Assembly: GCF_036322625.1 (NCBI RefSeq)
Contig: NZ_AP027266.1
Coordinates: forward strand, 375,001-439,000
DNA from: Roseicyclus marinus
GTDB taxonomy: Bacteria > Pseudomonadota > Alphaproteobacteria > Rhodobacterales > Rhodobacteraceae
DNA: 64,000 nt
Direction: 5' to 3'
Under the pieces are notes generated by a model. That model was not told where the DNA came from. It ran no database searches and worked only from the letters and a program-made list of their open reading frames with translations. Shown piece by piece: positions 1 to 9,520 of this stretch. Positions within the stretch are counted from its first letter, which is position 1. Every line of letters begins with the position of its first letter. A program made the position numbers and the translations under genes.

Positions 1-1877
1 CGCGGCGGTCCGCGCTTCAGGCGCTCTTGGTCACGGGGACGGGGGGATTGGCGTTCCTGGCGGGGATCATCCTGCTTGGCACTGTCGCGGGGTCCTTCGA
101 GCTGTCCGTGGTGCTGGGGCAGGGTGATCTGATCCGGGCGCATCCGCTGTATCCTGCGATCCTGATCCTGTTCCTTGCGGGCGCCTTCACCAAATCGGCG
201 CAGTTTCCGTTCCATTTCTGGCTGCCCAATGCCATGGCGGCACCCACGCCCGTGTCGGCCTATCTGCATTCGGCGACCATGGTGAAGGGCGGCGTCTACC
301 TGATGGCGCGGATGAACCCGGCGCTTGGCGGGACCGATGCGTGGTTCTGGGCGCTGGTGATCGCGGGTGGGTTCACCACCGTTTTCGCGAGCGTGCTGGC
401 GATCCGGCAGACGGATATCAAGCAGGTGCTGGCCTATACGACGCTGATGGCGCTGGGCGCGCTGACGCTGTTCATCGGGGCGGGGACTGCTGCGGCGATC
501 ACGGGGATGATGGCCTTCCTTGTCGTCCATTCGCTCTACAAGGCGGCCTTGTTCCTGATGATCGGGATCGTGGATCACGAGACCGGGACACGCGATGTGG
601 ACACGCTGCGCGGTCTGGGGCGCAAGATGCCGCTGACCTTCCTTGGGGGGGCGATTGCCGCGCTGTCGATGGCGGGTATCCCGCCGCTGGTGGGCTTCAT
701 CGGCAAGGAATTTCTCTACAAGGCGGGTCTGGACATGGACCGCGCGACGCTGTGGATCACCGGCACGATCTTTGCCGCATCGGCGCTGATGTTCGTGGCG
801 GCGGGAATCTCGGTTCTGCGGCCCTTTACGGGCAAGCTGGCACCCACGCCCCAGACCCCGCATGAGGGGCCGTGGGCGATGTGGATCGGGCCGCTTTTGC
901 TGGGCAGCCTGTCGCTTGGGTTCGGGCTGTTCCCCGACACGCTGGAGGCCTGGTTCGTGGCCCCCGGCACCTGGGCCGTCTATGGCGATTACGGCTATGC
1001 GGTCGACCTCTACCTGTTCCGGGAGGTGAACGCCGCCTTCCTGCTGTCCTTGGCGACATTCGCCACCGGTGCCGTGCTTTACGCGATCCATCGTCCGCTG
1101 CGCGGATGGCTGGGCCGGGTGTTCGAGGCCAATCCGATCAAGTTCGATCCGGGTTGGGACCGGGTGCTGGACGGTTTGAAGGCCTTGGCCGGGTGGCAGA
1201 CGCGCCTCCTGCAATCGGGGGTGTTGCAGCGCTATATCTTCACCGTTTTCCTGACGCTGGCGGTAGGCATCGGGGCCACGATCTGGGCCAAGGATGCGAT
1301 GGATTTCCGCATCGATTGGGTGGGCGCGGTCGATGGCTTGCAGTTCAAGCATTGGGCGGTCGTCGTCTTTGTCACGGCAGGTGCGATCCTGACCGCGATC
1401 ACGTCGAGCCGGATGACCGCCATCGCCGCGCTGGGCGTGGTGGGGATCGGGGTTGCGCTGATCTTCATCATCTTCAGCGCGCCCGATGTGGCCATCACGC
1501 AATTGCTGGTCGAGGTGCTGGTCGTCGTGCTGGTCGCCGTCGCCATGCTGAAGCTGCCGCAGCTGGGGCTGGCGCGCGACCGCAAGCGGCGGCCTGTTCA
1601 TGCGGCACTCGCGGGTGTCATCGGCGTCTTGGTGACGATGGTGATGATCGGCGTGGTGCAGGGCGATATCGACCGCCGCCTGACCGATTTCTTCGAGGTC
1701 GCAAGCTGGCCCGAAGCCTATGGGCGCAACATCGTCAACGTCATCCTGGTCGATTTCCGCGCCATCGACACATTCGGCGAGATCGCCGTGGTCGTGATCG
1801 CGGCGCTGGCGGCCTACGCGCTGTTGCGCGGCACCCGCTATGACCGAACCGAGGACAAGCCGGAGGACCGGACATGA
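1..1877 (+). CDS. mrpA: Na+/H+ antiporter subunit A (MrpA/MnhA), 5' partial
   Basis: Large proton-translocating subunit of the Mrp cation/H+ antiporter in the inner membrane. The reading frame is open from base 3 to the stop at 1877 (about 625 residues), so the start lies upstream of the window; the TTG at 27 is internal. The NADH-dehydrogenase ND5-like core is visible early, with [13 protein letters not shown], then [16 protein letters not shown], a conserved block with the lysine of the ion path. The C-terminal third, after roughly residue 400, looks like the MrpA-specific DUF4040/MbhE-type membrane region. By family length, perhaps 150-170 N-terminal residues are missing (inference). It overlaps mrpB by four bases, so the operon is translationally coupled. 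Confidence 0.95.
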   Translation, partial: RRSALQALLVTGTGGLAFLAGIILLGTVAGSFELSVVLGQGDLIRAHPLYPAILILFLAGAFTKSAQFPFHFWLPNAMAAPTPVSAYLHSATMVKGGVYLMARMNPALGGTDAWFWALVIAGGFTTVFASVLAIRQTDIKQVLAYTTLMALGALTLFIGAGTAAAITGMMAFLVVHSLYKAALFLMIGIVDHETGTRDVDTLRGLGRKMPLTFLGGAIAALSMAGIPPLVGFIGKEFLYKAGLDMDRATLWITGTIFAASALMFVAAGISVLRPFTGKLAPTPQTPHEGPWAMWIGPLLLGSLSLGFGLFPDTLEAWFVAPGTWAVYGDYGYAVDLYLFREVNAAFLLSLATFATGAVLYAIHRPLRGWLGRVFEANPIKFDPGWDRVLDGLKALAGWQTRLLQSGVLQRYIFTVFLTLAVGIGATIWAKDAMDFRIDWVGAVDGLQFKHWAVVVFVTAGAILTAITSSRMTAIAALGVVGIGVALIFIIFSAPDVAITQLLVEVLVVVLVAVAMLKLPQLGLARDRKRRPVHAALAGVIGVLVTMVMIGVVQGDIDRRLTDFFEVASWPEAYGRNIVNVILVDFRAIDTFGEIAVVVIAALAAYALLRGTRYDRTEDKPEDRT

Positions 1878-2305
1878 TGAATTCAATCATCCTCAATGCC
1901 GCGACGCGGCTGGTCGTGGCGCTTTTGTTGCTGTTCTCGGTCTTCATGCTGCTCAGGGGCCATAACCTGCCGGGGGGCGGGTTCATCGGCGGTCTGATCG
2001 GGGCCACGGGGTTCGTGCTGCATTCCATCGCCATGGGCGCGCAGGCCACGCGCGAGACGTTGCGCTACGAGCCGCAGAATATCGCCATGATCGGTTTGGG
2101 CATCGCGCTGGCCACAGGGGTTTTCGCGGTGTTTTTCGGGGATGCGTTCTTTACCGGCCAATGGTGGTTCGCGGGCGCCGACCCGACCGATCCCGATGAC
2201 AAGGGCATCCCGATCAGTTCCGTCCTTGTCTTCGACATCGGGGTCTACCTGGTGGTGTTCGGGTCGCTTCTGACCCTTGTCCTCGCGCTGGAGGAGGAAG
2301 TCTGA
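1874..2305 (+). CDS. mrpB: Na+/H+ antiporter subunit B (MrpB/MnhB)
   Basis: Small membrane subunit of the Mrp antiporter, 143 residues with about four hydrophobic segments. The family hallmark is visible near residues 26-42, with [17 protein letters not shown]. The ATG overlaps the mrpA stop (ATGA), and its own stop shares a base with the mrpC start. This order, A-B-C-D-E-F-G, is that of complete Mrp operons. All seven subunits are normally needed for Na+/H+ exchange and for pH and salt tolerance. Confidence 0.95.
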   Translation: MMNSIILNAATRLVVALLLLFSVFMLLRGHNLPGGGFIGGLIGATGFVLHSIAMGAQATRETLRYEPQNIAMIGLGIALATGVFAVFFGDAFFTGQWWFAGADPTDPDDKGIPISSVLVFDIGVYLVVFGSLLTLVLALEEEV

Positions 2306-2679
2306 TGGAACTGCTGATCGCCATCATGGTCGGTGTGCTGGTCGCGGCCTCGGTCTACCTGATGCTGGCGCGCAACGTGCTGCGCTTTCTGTTCGGGCTG
2401 ATCCTGATCTCGAACGCGGCGAACCTTGTCATCTTCGCCTCGGGGCGGCTGACGCCGCAATCGCCGCCGCTGATCCCCGAAGGCGCGGATGCGCCGGTGG
2501 AACTGGTCGCCAATGCGCTGCCGCAGGCGCTGGTGCTGACGGCCATCGTGATCGGCTTTGGCCTGTTCGCCTTTGCGCTGACACTGGTCTACCGGACCTA
2601 TCAGAACCTCGGGACGCTGAATTCCGACGAGATGCGGCTGGCCGAGCCGCTGGAGACACAGGCGGAGGCGCGCAAATGA
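2305..2679 (+). CDS. mrpC: Na+/H+ antiporter subunit C (MrpC/MnhC)
   Basis: NuoK-like small subunit of the Mrp complex, 124 residues with three predicted membrane helices. The motif LARNVLRFLFGLILISNAAN near residues 20-40 matches the NuoK/MnhC family. PQALVLTAIVIGFGLFAFAL in the third helix is also typical. It starts on the last base of the mrpB stop and ends overlapping mrpD (ATGA), so it sits inside one tightly coupled operon. Confidence 0.95.
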   Translation: MELLIAIMVGVLVAASVYLMLARNVLRFLFGLILISNAANLVIFASGRLTPQSPPLIPEGADAPVELVANALPQALVLTAIVIGFGLFAFALTLVYRTYQNLGTLNSDEMRLAEPLETQAEARK

Positions 2680-4256
2680 GCTGGGTTCTGGCTAGCCCCA
2701 TCATCATCCCCTTTGCCACCGCCGTGCTGGCCTTCCTGTTCCGGGCGGGGCCCGAGGGGCGCTGGCTGTCGGTGATCGGGTCGGCGGCGCTGTTGATCGC
2801 GTCGATCGTGCTGATGGTCGAGGTGCTGGATCAAGGCGTGATCGCCGCGCAGATGGGGGAATGGGCCGCGCCCTTCGGCATCACGCTGGTGGCCGACCTG
2901 TTGTCGGCGGTGATGGTGGTGATCACGGGCATCACGGGTCTTGCCGTGGCAATCTATGCGCTGGCCGATATCGACGAGAAGAAAGAGAGCCTTGGCTATC
3001 ACGCGCTGTTCCAGGTCCTGCTGGCGGGTGTGTGCGGGGCCTTCCTGACCGGGGATATCTTCAACCTCTATGTCTGGTTCGAGGTGATGCTGATCGCGTC
3101 CTTCGGATTGCTGATCCTTGGCGGCAGCAAGGTGCAGCTGGATGGCGGGATCAAGTATGTCACGCTCAACCTGATCTCGACGATCCTGTTCCTGTCGGGG
3201 GTGGGCCTGCTGTACGGCATGACCGGGACGCTCAACATGGCGGACCTGCATGGCGCGGTGCAGGAGGTCGACAACCCCGGCCTCTTGGTCGTGGTGGCGG
3301 TGATGTTCATGATCGCCTTTGGCGTCAAGGCGGCGGTGTTCCCCTTGTTCTTCTGGTTGCCGGCCAGCTACCACACGCCCGCTTTCGCCGTTTCCGCGAT
3401 CTTTGCGGGGCTTTTGACCAAGGTGGGGGTCTATGCGCTGATCCGGACCTTCACGCTGATCTTCACCACCGATGTGCCCTATACCCATACGATCCTGTTG
3501 TGGGTCGCGGGTTTCACCATGGTCACGGGGGTTCTGGGCGCGGCCGCGATGAACGATTTCCGGCGCATCCTGTCGTTCCACATCGTGAGCCAGATCGGCT
3601 ACATGATCCTGGGTCTGGCGCTGTTCACCCCGCTCGCCATCGTGGGGGCGGTGTTCTACCTGGTCCACCACATCATCGTGAAGGCGAACCTGTTCCTTGT
3701 CGCGGGCGTGGCCGAGCGGATCGCGGGGTCGACCGATCTGGACCGGATCGGGGGGCTTTACCGCTACGCGCCTTTCCTTGGGCTGTTGTTCCTGATCCCG
3801 GCGTTTTCGCTGGCAGGGTTCCCGCCCTTGTCGGGGTTCTGGGCGAAATACGTGCTGATCAAGGCCTCGCTCGACGCCGAGGGGTACCTGATCGCGGGTG
3901 TCGCGCTGGCGGTCGGTCTGCTCACGATCTATTCGATGACGAAAATCTGGGGCAACGCCTTCTGGAAGCCGCATCCCGACGGGGTGGAACCGCGCCTGTC
4001 GCGCCTGTCCGGCAAGGATCGCGCGGCCTTTTTGTCGCCCATCGCGGCGCTGGCCATCCTGACCTGCATCATCGGCTTTTTCCCCGAACCCTTCGTGCAA
4101 TTCGCAGAGAGATCGGCGGCGCAGCTTCTGGACCCGAGCGATTATATCACGGCGGTTCTGGGTGAGCCCCTGATCACGCCCGTCGCGGCGGAACCTGTCG
4201 CGGTCGAGATGATCGCAAGCGAGACCGTCACCCCGGCCGAGGAGGTGCAGCAATGA
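2676..4256 (+). CDS. mrpD: Na+/H+ antiporter subunit D (MrpD/MnhD)
   Basis: Second large proton-channel-like subunit, homologous to NuoM/NuoN, 526 residues with about 14 hydrophobic stretches. Conserved ND5/ND4-like blocks are readable: FGVKAAVFPLFFWLPASYHT, then HIVSQIGYMILGL, then VHHIIVKANLFLVAG. The ATG at 2676 overlaps the mrpC stop, which fixes the start; a longer frame runs upstream but only shadows mrpC. With MrpA it is expected to form the ion-translocating core. Confidence 0.95.
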   Translation: MSWVLASPIIIPFATAVLAFLFRAGPEGRWLSVIGSAALLIASIVLMVEVLDQGVIAAQMGEWAAPFGITLVADLLSAVMVVITGITGLAVAIYALADIDEKKESLGYHALFQVLLAGVCGAFLTGDIFNLYVWFEVMLIASFGLLILGGSKVQLDGGIKYVTLNLISTILFLSGVGLLYGMTGTLNMADLHGAVQEVDNPGLLVVVAVMFMIAFGVKAAVFPLFFWLPASYHTPAFAVSAIFAGLLTKVGVYALIRTFTLIFTTDVPYTHTILLWVAGFTMVTGVLGAAAMNDFRRILSFHIVSQIGYMILGLALFTPLAIVGAVFYLVHHIIVKANLFLVAGVAERIAGSTDLDRIGGLYRYAPFLGLLFLIPAFSLAGFPPLSGFWAKYVLIKASLDAEGYLIAGVALAVGLLTIYSMTKIWGNAFWKPHPDGVEPRLSRLSGKDRAAFLSPIAALAILTCIIGFFPEPFVQFAERSAAQLLDPSDYITAVLGEPLITPVAAEPVAVEMIASETVTPAEEVQQ

Positions 4257-4732
4257 TCCCCATTTTCCTGCTCAACATCGCGCTTGCGGTGGCCTGGGCC
4301 GCGCTGACCGGCAACATCACGCTGGGCGGTCTGTTGGTGGGTTTCGTTCTGGGCTCGCTGTGCCTGTACGTGACGCGACCGCTGTATCCCGGCTGCGACA
4401 GCTATTTCCGGCGCGCGGGCAAATGGGCCAAGCTGATCGTCCTGTTCCTGTATGAACTGGTCGTGTCGTCGTTGCAGGTGGTCTGGGATGTGCTGACGCC
4501 CGCGCACAAGTCGCGGCCCGGCATCATCTCGGTCCCGCTGACGGTGCGGCGCGAGCTGGATGTGCTGTTGGTAACGAACCTGATCACGCTGACGCCGGGG
4601 ACGCTGAGCCTCGATGTGACGGATGACGGCAAGACGCTCTATATCCACGCGATGTTCGCCGATGATCCCGACGAGATCCGTCGCCAGATCACGGAAGGGA
4701 TGGAGCGTTGGGTGATCGAGGCGACGGAGTGA
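4253..4732 (+). CDS. mrpE: Na+/H+ antiporter subunit E (MrpE/MnhE)
   Basis: Membrane subunit of the Mrp complex, 159 residues. Two or three hydrophobic segments occupy the first 80 residues, followed by a cytoplasmic part. The block LVTNLITLTPGTLSLDV near residues 105-121 is characteristic of MnhE. The start overlaps the mrpD stop by four bases. Confidence 0.94.
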   Translation: MIPIFLLNIALAVAWAALTGNITLGGLLVGFVLGSLCLYVTRPLYPGCDSYFRRAGKWAKLIVLFLYELVVSSLQVVWDVLTPAHKSRPGIISVPLTVRRELDVLLVTNLITLTPGTLSLDVTDDGKTLYIHAMFADDPDEIRRQITEGMERWVIEATE

Positions 4733-4734
4733 GC

Positions 4735-5049
4735 ATGATGGATATCCTGGAAATCGCGGTCGATCTGAGTTTCATCCTTGTCATGCTGGGCGTCGTCTTT
4801 GCCTTTGTCCGGCTGGTGATCGGCCCGACCCTGTCGGACCGGGTGGTGGCGCTGGACATGATGACGGTGCTTTTGGTCAGTTTCTGCGGGCTTTACGCGA
4901 TCTTGTCGGACGATACGGCCTTTATCGACGTGGCGATCGTGCTGGCGCTGGTGGGGTTCTTGGCCACGGTCGCGCTGGCCCGCTTCGTGGAGCGGCGCAA
5001 GGCGCGGGCCGTCGCGCCCGAGCATGGAGAGGAGCAGGGCGATGATTGA
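4735..5049 (+). CDS. mrpF: Na+/H+ antiporter subunit F (MrpF/MnhF)
   Basis: Small membrane subunit, 104 residues with three predicted helices. The block RLVIGPTLSDRVVALDMM near residues 24-41 is the MnhF hallmark. Two ATGs lie side by side at 4735 and 4738, two bases after the mrpE stop, and either could be the start. The frame is open further upstream (to 4708), but that part overlaps mrpE. The 3' end overlaps mrpG by eight bases. Confidence 0.94.
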   Translation: MMDILEIAVDLSFILVMLGVVFAFVRLVIGPTLSDRVVALDMMTVLLVSFCGLYAILSDDTAFIDVAIVLALVGFLATVALARFVERRKARAVAPEHGEEQGDD

Positions 5050-5371
5050 CTGGCTGATGGCCGCGATGGTGGTTCTGGGCGGGTTCTTCTGCTTTGTCGC
5101 GGGGCTTGGCATCTTGCGGCTGCCCGATGTGCTGATCCGGATGCATGCCTCGACCAAGGCGGGAACGCTGGGGGCTGGCCTGATCCTGGGGGCGGGGGCC
5201 GTCTATTTCGGGGATGGGGCGACGATCACGCGGGCCCTGGCCGCGATCTTGTTCCTGCTGCTCACGGCACCGGTGGCCGCCCATATGATCGGGCGGGCGG
5301 CCTTCCGCGACGGCGTGCCCCTGTGGAAGACGAAAATCGAGCCGGGGGCCGAGGAAAACCTGCGCCGCTGA
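5042..5371 (+). CDS. mrpG: Na+/H+ antiporter subunit G (MrpG/MnhG)
   Basis: Last subunit of the Mrp operon, 109 residues with three hydrophobic segments. The block LRLPDVLIRMHASTKAGTLG near residues 25-45 identifies MnhG. The ATG at 5042 lies just after GAGGAG within the end of mrpF, a well-placed ribosome-binding site. Transcription then meets the convergent phosphatase gene ten bases later, with no obvious terminator hairpin between them. Confidence 0.94.
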   Translation: MIDWLMAAMVVLGGFFCFVAGLGILRLPDVLIRMHASTKAGTLGAGLILGAGAVYFGDGATITRALAAILFLLLTAPVAAHMIGRAAFRDGVPLWKTKIEPGAEENLRR

Positions 5372-5381
5372 ACCGGGCCTG

Positions 5382-6188
5382 TCAGGTCTGGAGAAAGGCG
5401 TGGGTGCCGTCGGGCTTGATCGCCACGGCGCTGAGGCGACCGGTGGACCAGGCGCCGGTATCGAGCGCGATACGGCCCTCGCGGGCGTCGGGCCTGTCCT
5501 GCGGGACATGGCCATGCGCGATCCAGGCATCATCGCCGCGCGGGGCGCTGTCGAATTCGGGATGGCCCCACAAGAGGACGCGCGCGGTCTGATCGTCCAT
5601 CGGGCGCGAAGGGTCGGCGCCGGCATGCACCGCCCAGAGATTGCCCGAGGACCATGACAGCGGCAGCGCCTCGAGCCAGTCGCGGGTATCGCGGCCAAGC
5701 GAGGTGGCAAGGCGGCTTGCGGCCGTTTCCCAGGCATCAGGCGGCGCATTGGTGCCGAGATCTTCGGGGTCGATGCGGAACCCCATCAGGGTCGCATCGC
5801 CGCCCGCGCGCAGCCAGCGCGGGCCGCGTTGGGCGGGATCGGCCAGGAAATCCAGCATCATGCGTTCATGGTCGCCCATGAGGCAGGTGACATTGTCCGG
5901 GAAATCGCGGGTCAGTTCGCGCAGCCGCGCCAGAACGCCCGCGCTGTCGGGGCCATGGTCGATGTAGTCGCCGACAAAGACGAGCTGTGGGTCTTCCGCC
6001 CCGCTGCCGCCGATATGGGCGTCGACCAGTTCGAGGATCAGTTCAAGCAGGTCGGCGCGCCCGTGCAGATCGCCCACGATATAGGTGGCCGCAGCCGGGC
6101 GCGGCAGATCGGGTGCCGCGGCACCCGCAGAGGGCTGTTTGGCTTTGGTCCCGAAAAGGGAGCGGAGTGAACGCAACATGCCTGTCAC
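5382..6188 (-). CDS. PPP-family metallophosphoesterase (serine/threonine phosphatase or Ap4A hydrolase type)
   Basis: Calcineurin-like phosphoesterase of 268 residues, probably cytoplasmic. The three metal-site signatures appear in order: GDLHGR near residue 39, GDYIDHGPDS near 72, and GDHE near 102, followed by HAGADPS and a late GHVP histidine block. In PPP enzymes the third motif is normally GNHE, so the metal-ligand Asn is replaced by Asp here. The first 25 or so residues are basic and low complexity. A second ATG at codon 4 (MLRSLRS) may be the true start. Its substrate, phosphoprotein or dinucleotide, cannot be decided from sequence. Confidence 0.85.
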   Translation of the reverse strand: MTGMLRSLRSLFGTKAKQPSAGAAAPDLPRPAAATYIVGDLHGRADLLELILELVDAHIGGSGAEDPQLVFVGDYIDHGPDSAGVLARLRELTRDFPDNVTCLMGDHERMMLDFLADPAQRGPRWLRAGGDATLMGFRIDPEDLGTNAPPDAWETAASRLATSLGRDTRDWLEALPLSWSSGNLWAVHAGADPSRPMDDQTARVLLWGHPEFDSAPRGDDAWIAHGHVPQDRPDAREGRIALDTGAWSTGRLSAVAIKPDGTHAFLQT

Positions 6189-6238
6189 CTGCGCGCTGCA
6201 TCCGTCCGGCGCAAGGGGCGGCGCGCGGCAAAGCCCGC

Positions 6239-8776
6239 TCAGTCGCGCGCGCGCAACACTCGCGCGGGCCGGGTCGCCAGCGGACGCCAGGCAAAGGCCA
6301 ACCCCGAAAGAAGGGTCGCGAGCGCCCCGCCAAGGATGATCGCCACGGCAGAAACGGGTTCGAAGCGGTAGGTGCTGTCCATCACGAAGGTCATGACCGC
6401 CCAGCCGCCCAAGGCCCCGGCACAGATCGCCACGATCCCTGCCGCCGCACCCAGGATCGCGGAGCGGAGCGCGAAACTGCCAAGGATGCCCGCACGGCTG
6501 GCCCCCAGCGTCTTCATCACTGCCGCCTCGAAGACGCGGCCGCGTTCCCCGGCAGCGGCGGCCCCGATCAGGACGATGAACCCTGTCAGAAGCGTCGCCG
6601 CCGCGCCATAGGAGGTGGCGGCGGCAAGGCTGCGCAGCGCATCGGCCACGCGGTCAAGCGCGTCGCGGACCCGGATCGCGGTGATGTTGGGGGCATCGCC
6701 CGCCACGTCGCGCAAGATCGCGGCTTCTGCCTGTTCCTCGGCATAGACGGTGGCGATATGGGTATGGGGGGCACCGGCCAGCGCGTTTTGCGACAGGGTC
6801 AGGACAAAGCCGATGCCGGCGTTTTCGAAGCGCACATCGCGCAGGGCGGCAATCTCGGCCTCGATGTCGCGGCCAAGGATGTTGATGGTGAGCCTGTCAC
6901 CGATGGTCAGGCCGATTTCGGCCGCTTCCTCGGCGGCGAAGGCGGCAAGGGGCGGACCGGCGTAATCGTCGGGCCACCATTGGCCTTGGGTGATTTCCTC
7001 GGGCGGGGGGGCGGTGGTGGTATAGGTCACGCCCCGGTCACCCTGGATCACCCAGTGATCGCCTGCCACGTCGCGCGCGCGCGCACCGTTGATGCGGGTG
7101 ATGACGCCGCGCAGCATCGGGGCGGTGTCGACGCGGCTGACGGCGGGGTCATTGGTGACGCGGTCGAGGAAGGGTTGCAGCTGATCGGGCTGGATATCGA
7201 CGAAGAAATAGGACGGGGCGACGGTCGGCAGGTCACGCTGGATCGCGGCGCGCAGGTTCGCGTCGATCTGTCCGACCGCCGCCAGAACCGCAAGGCCAAG
7301 ACCAAGGGAGAGGACGACGCTTGTCGCCTCGGACCCCGGCCCGCCGACCGCGCCAAGCGCCGTCCGCAGCGCCGTGCGGCCCCGAAGCGCGCGGGCTCGC
7401 GACAGCCGCCGGGACAGCGCCCGGATGGCAAGGGCCGACAATGTCAGCAGAAGGAGGGAGCCGATGATGCCCGCCGCCGTCCCCATGGCAAGGCGGGAAA
7501 TGCCCGATAGCCAGGTGGCAAGGCCGACAAGCACCACGGACAGGCCAAGGATCGTTGCCGTCCAGATCGGTCTGGGCCAGGCGCGCTGAGGGCCGGAGGC
7601 ATCGCGGAACAGGGCTGCGGCGCGCACCTGTTCGGTGCGGGCGAGCGGCCAGAGGGTGAAGATCAGCGCCGTCAGCGCCCCGTAAAGCGCCGCCTCGGCC
7701 AAGGGGCCGGGGTAGATGGCAAAGGCGATGGGCACGGGCAATTGCGCTGCGATGATCGGGGAGAGCGCAAGCGGCAAGAGCGCGCCAAGCGTCAGGCCAA
7801 GCGCAAGTCCCACCAGCGTCAAAAGACCGATCTGGGCGAAATAGGCGGCAAAGATCGTGCGGCTTTCCGCGCCGAGCGTCTTGAGCGTGGCGATGGTTTC
7901 GATCTTGCCCTCCAGATAGGCGCGTACGGCGGACGAGATGCCGACGCCGCCCACGGCCAGCCCCGCCAGACCGACGAGCACCAGAAAGGCCCCGATCCGT
8001 TCGATGAATTCCTGCATGCCCGGTGCGCCGTTGCGGCTGTCGCGCCAGCGCATCCCGCTGTCTTCGAACCGGGCGCGGGCCTCGGTCTCGGCGGTTTGCA
8101 GGTCGCGGCCGGGGGGCAGGGCAAGGCGATACTGGGTTTCATAAAGCGTGCCGGGGGCGAGGAGGTTTGAGCCCGAAAGCCCGTCCAGCGTCACGATGGT
8201 GCGGGGGCCAAGGCCGAAGCCGCCCGAGGCCCCGTCAGGTTCCGTCAGCATCGCGGCGCGCAGCTCGAATTCCTGCGTGCCGAGGCGGAAGATATCGCCG
8301 ATCCGCAGCGCCAGCCGGTCGATCAGGACCGGGTCCATCACCGCGCCGGGGCGGTCGGTGGTGGCCAGCGCCCGTTCGAGCGGGATGGCCGGGTCGAGCG
8401 TGACATGGCCATAAAGCGGATAGGCGCTGTCGACGCCGCGCACCTGTGTCAGGCCACGCTCGAGCGTGCCGTCGCGGTCGATCACGACCATGGAGCGGAA
8501 ATCCACGGTTTCCGAGACGCGGCTGGCGATCCCCTCCATGAAGGCGCGTTCGTCAGGATCGGCGAAGCGGTAGGTAAAGGACATCTCGGCATTGCCGCCC
8601 AGGATCACCGCGCCCTCGCGGGTCAGTCCGGCCTCGATCGCCTCGCGCACCGAACCGACGGCGGCGATGGCGGCAACGCCAAGGGCAAGGCAGGCGAGAA
8701 AGATGCGAAACCCCTTGAGCCCGCCGCGGAGTTCCCGCCGCGCGATGCGCAGGAACATCGGGGACCAAGGGGTCAT
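6239..8776 (-). CDS. ybbP: ABC transporter permease, FtsX/YbbP family
   Basis: Large inner-membrane permease, 845 residues. An N-terminal helix and a periplasmic domain are followed by clusters of hydrophobic segments around residues 260-450, then a second periplasmic region and a final group of helices around 720-840, the duplicated FtsX layout. It is encoded immediately downstream of, and overlapping by four bases, an ATPase gene of the LolD/YbbA type. In E. coli the ybbA-ybbP pair is divergent from tesA, and the same arrangement occurs here. The transported substrate is not established; lipid or lipoprotein handling, or export of toxic hydrophobic compounds, is possible. Confidence 0.88.
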   Translation of the reverse strand: MTPWSPMFLRIARRELRGGLKGFRIFLACLALGVAAIAAVGSVREAIEAGLTREGAVILGGNAEMSFTYRFADPDERAFMEGIASRVSETVDFRSMVVIDRDGTLERGLTQVRGVDSAYPLYGHVTLDPAIPLERALATTDRPGAVMDPVLIDRLALRIGDIFRLGTQEFELRAAMLTEPDGASGGFGLGPRTIVTLDGLSGSNLLAPGTLYETQYRLALPPGRDLQTAETEARARFEDSGMRWRDSRNGAPGMQEFIERIGAFLVLVGLAGLAVGGVGISSAVRAYLEGKIETIATLKTLGAESRTIFAAYFAQIGLLTLVGLALGLTLGALLPLALSPIIAAQLPVPIAFAIYPGPLAEAALYGALTALIFTLWPLARTEQVRAAALFRDASGPQRAWPRPIWTATILGLSVVLVGLATWLSGISRLAMGTAAGIIGSLLLLTLSALAIRALSRRLSRARALRGRTALRTALGAVGGPGSEATSVVLSLGLGLAVLAAVGQIDANLRAAIQRDLPTVAPSYFFVDIQPDQLQPFLDRVTNDPAVSRVDTAPMLRGVITRINGARARDVAGDHWVIQGDRGVTYTTTAPPPEEITQGQWWPDDYAGPPLAAFAAEEAAEIGLTIGDRLTINILGRDIEAEIAALRDVRFENAGIGFVLTLSQNALAGAPHTHIATVYAEEQAEAAILRDVAGDAPNITAIRVRDALDRVADALRSLAAATSYGAAATLLTGFIVLIGAAAAGERGRVFEAAVMKTLGASRAGILGSFALRSAILGAAAGIVAICAGALGGWAVMTFVMDSTYRFEPVSAVAIILGGALATLLSGLAFAWRPLATRPARVLRARD

Positions 8777-9468
8777 TCCGCGGCCTCGCGCAGGGTGCCC
8801 GTGTCGAGCCGCCCGTCGCGCAGGCGGATTTCCCGGTCGCAGCGGCGGGCAAGCTCGGGCGCATGGGTCACAAGGACGAGCGTCGCGCCATGCCGGTCGC
8901 GCAGCCCGAACAGCATGTCCATGATCGCCTGACCATTCGCGCCGTCCAGATTGCCGGTCGGTTCATCGGCCAAAAGGATCGCGGGGCGCGGGGCGGCGGC
9001 GCGGGCCAGCGCCACGCGCTGCTGTTCGCCACCCGACATCTGGCCGGGGTAATGATGCGCGCGGGCGGCAAGGCCAACGGCGGCCAGTTCCGCCTCGGCC
9101 CGCTCGAACGCATCGGCATGGCCGGCCAGTTCCAGCGGCGTTGCCACGTTTTCCAGCGCTGTCATGGTGGGGATCAGGTGGAAGGATTGGAAAACCACCC
9201 CCATATGGTCCCTGCGGAAGCGGGCGAGCTGATCTTCGGTCATCGCGGTCAGGTCGCGGCCAAGGGCGCGCAGATCGCCCCCGGTGGCCCGTTCAAGCCC
9301 GCCCATGAGCATGAGGAGAGACGATTTGCCCGATCCCGAAGGCCCCGTGAGCGCCACGGTTTCCCCTTTGTCCACCTGCAAGGTGATGCCATGCAAGATG
9401 TCGACGCGCCCCGCATTGCCATCGAGCGACAGGCGGGCCTCGGACAGGGACAGGACGGGATCGGACAT
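8773..9468 (-). CDS. ybbA: ABC transporter ATP-binding protein, YbbA/LolD-like
   Basis: Cytoplasmic ATPase of the YbbAP exporter, 231 residues. Walker A is GPSGSGKSS near residue 39, the signature [14 protein letters not shown] near 145, and Walker [13 protein letters not shown] near 164, followed by an H-loop in VTHAPELA. The close match of the signature region to macrolide/lipoprotein-type ABC ATPases supports pairing with the downstream FtsX-like permease. Its ATG is complementary to bases that also lie in an ATG on the other strand, so it starts directly against the esterase locus. Confidence 0.92.
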   Translation of the reverse strand: MSDPVLSLSEARLSLDGNAGRVDILHGITLQVDKGETVALTGPSGSGKSSLLMLMGGLERATGGDLRALGRDLTAMTEDQLARFRRDHMGVVFQSFHLIPTMTALENVATPLELAGHADAFERAEAELAAVGLAARAHHYPGQMSGGEQQRVALARAAAPRPAILLADEPTGNLDGANGQAIMDMLFGLRDRHGATLVLVTHAPELARRCDREIRLRDGRLDTGTLREAAE

Positions 9469-9520
9469 GACTGAACGCCTCGGTTTACTTCTGTGTCAGG
9501 CATATGGGGCCTGTGCCACC

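Noticed and set aside
2601-4253. 550-codon minus-strand ORF opposite mrpD
   Set aside because: Extreme Arg/His/Gln content and exact overlap with a conserved membrane protein mark it as a shadow.
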